Assembly: GCF_017312405.1 (NCBI RefSeq)
Contig: NZ_BLTG01000005.1
Coordinates: 57,527 to 121,526 of the forward strand
Direction of reading: 5' to 3'
Length of the DNA: 64,000 nt
DNA from: Mycobacterium sp. PO1
Lineage (GTDB): Bacteria > Actinomycetota > Actinomycetes > Mycobacteriales > Mycobacteriaceae
Below are positions 63,982-64,000 of this stretch, one piece after another; within the stretch, counting starts at the first letter, position 1, and every line of letters begins with the position of its first letter. Under the pieces are notes generated by a model that saw nothing but the letters and a program-made list of their open reading frames with translations, was not told the origin of the DNA and did not search any database. Position numbers and translations under genes: made by a program.

Positions 63982-64000
63982 GTTGAGACTGCGTCAGCGG
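63982..64000. repeat. 61-bp palindromic repeat, family B, copy 7 (cut by window end)
   Basis: GTTGAGACTGCGTCAGCGG, the left arm and part of the core, beginning 9 bases after the SDR stop. Confidence 0.75.

Overview
The window is high-GC chromosomal DNA from a mycobacterium, most likely a fast-growing Mycolicibacterium-type species. The evidence is an antigen 85-type mycolyltransferase/esterase, an MmpL transporter, two mycolic acid cyclopropane-synthase-type methyltransferases, a fatty-acyl-AMP ligase, a Ddn-type F420-dependent protein, an EspA/EspE-like ESX effector and frequent GTG starts. No rRNA, tRNA, CRISPR array, insertion sequence or integrase was seen. Genes are dense, and many neighbours overlap by ATGA or GTGA.

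Layout. 0-5 kb: end of a flippase-like membrane protein, then a trimethylamine pathway (cupin broken by an in-frame amber codon, tdm, tmm). 5-11 kb: M15-type peptidase lipoprotein, then an operon of MmpL transporter, type III polyketide synthase, ICMT-type methyltransferase and flavoprotein, resembling phenolic-lipid clusters. 11-21 kb: membrane diguanylate cyclase with a 9-residue tandem repeat, glycogen phosphorylase, MarR/MFS pair, dioxygenase, antigen 85-like protein, DUF4344 lipoprotein and two flavin/F420-type proteins. 21-26 kb: TetR divergent from a nitrilase-amidohydrolase-permease operon. 26-34 kb: a two-gene unit with a double-ATPase HerA-like protein, a DedA/TVP38 protein, a Pif1-like helicase with a BRCT tail, and threonine aldolase. 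34-36 kb: two tandem mycolate-type methyltransferases. 36-40 kb: a stress island (tiny proline-rich protein, ferredoxin reductase, HAD phosphatase, hemerythrin, isochorismatase-like hydrolase, CsbD) in which nearly every unit has a SigF-type promoter. 40-49 kb: SulP/MerR, phytase-like lipoprotein, acyl-AMP ligase, two TetR genes. 49-55 kb: a complete MksF-MksE-MksB condensin operon without the nuclease subunit. 55.5-62.2 kb: an EspA/EspE-like effector followed by three related lipoproteins separated by TetR-fragment/effector-C-terminus fusions, ending in an intact TetR. 62-64 kb: GAF protein, NTF2-like protein and SDR.

The two most unusual signals are these. (1) The 55.9-62.2 kb array looks like repeated cassettes of effector C-terminus plus lipoprotein, joined by a homogenised 385-bp block, and resembles an orphan effector-tip/immunity array of a type VII secretion effector. 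(2) Three unrelated families of fixed-length imperfect palindromes (61, 61 and 49 bp) sit almost always directly behind stop codons; in the 49-bp family the stop codon is part of, or touches, the repeat. They look like mobile or amplified 3'-end hairpins that may serve as terminators.

All homology calls are made from sequence recall, without database searches. Palindrome, promoter and repeat coordinates were counted by hand.
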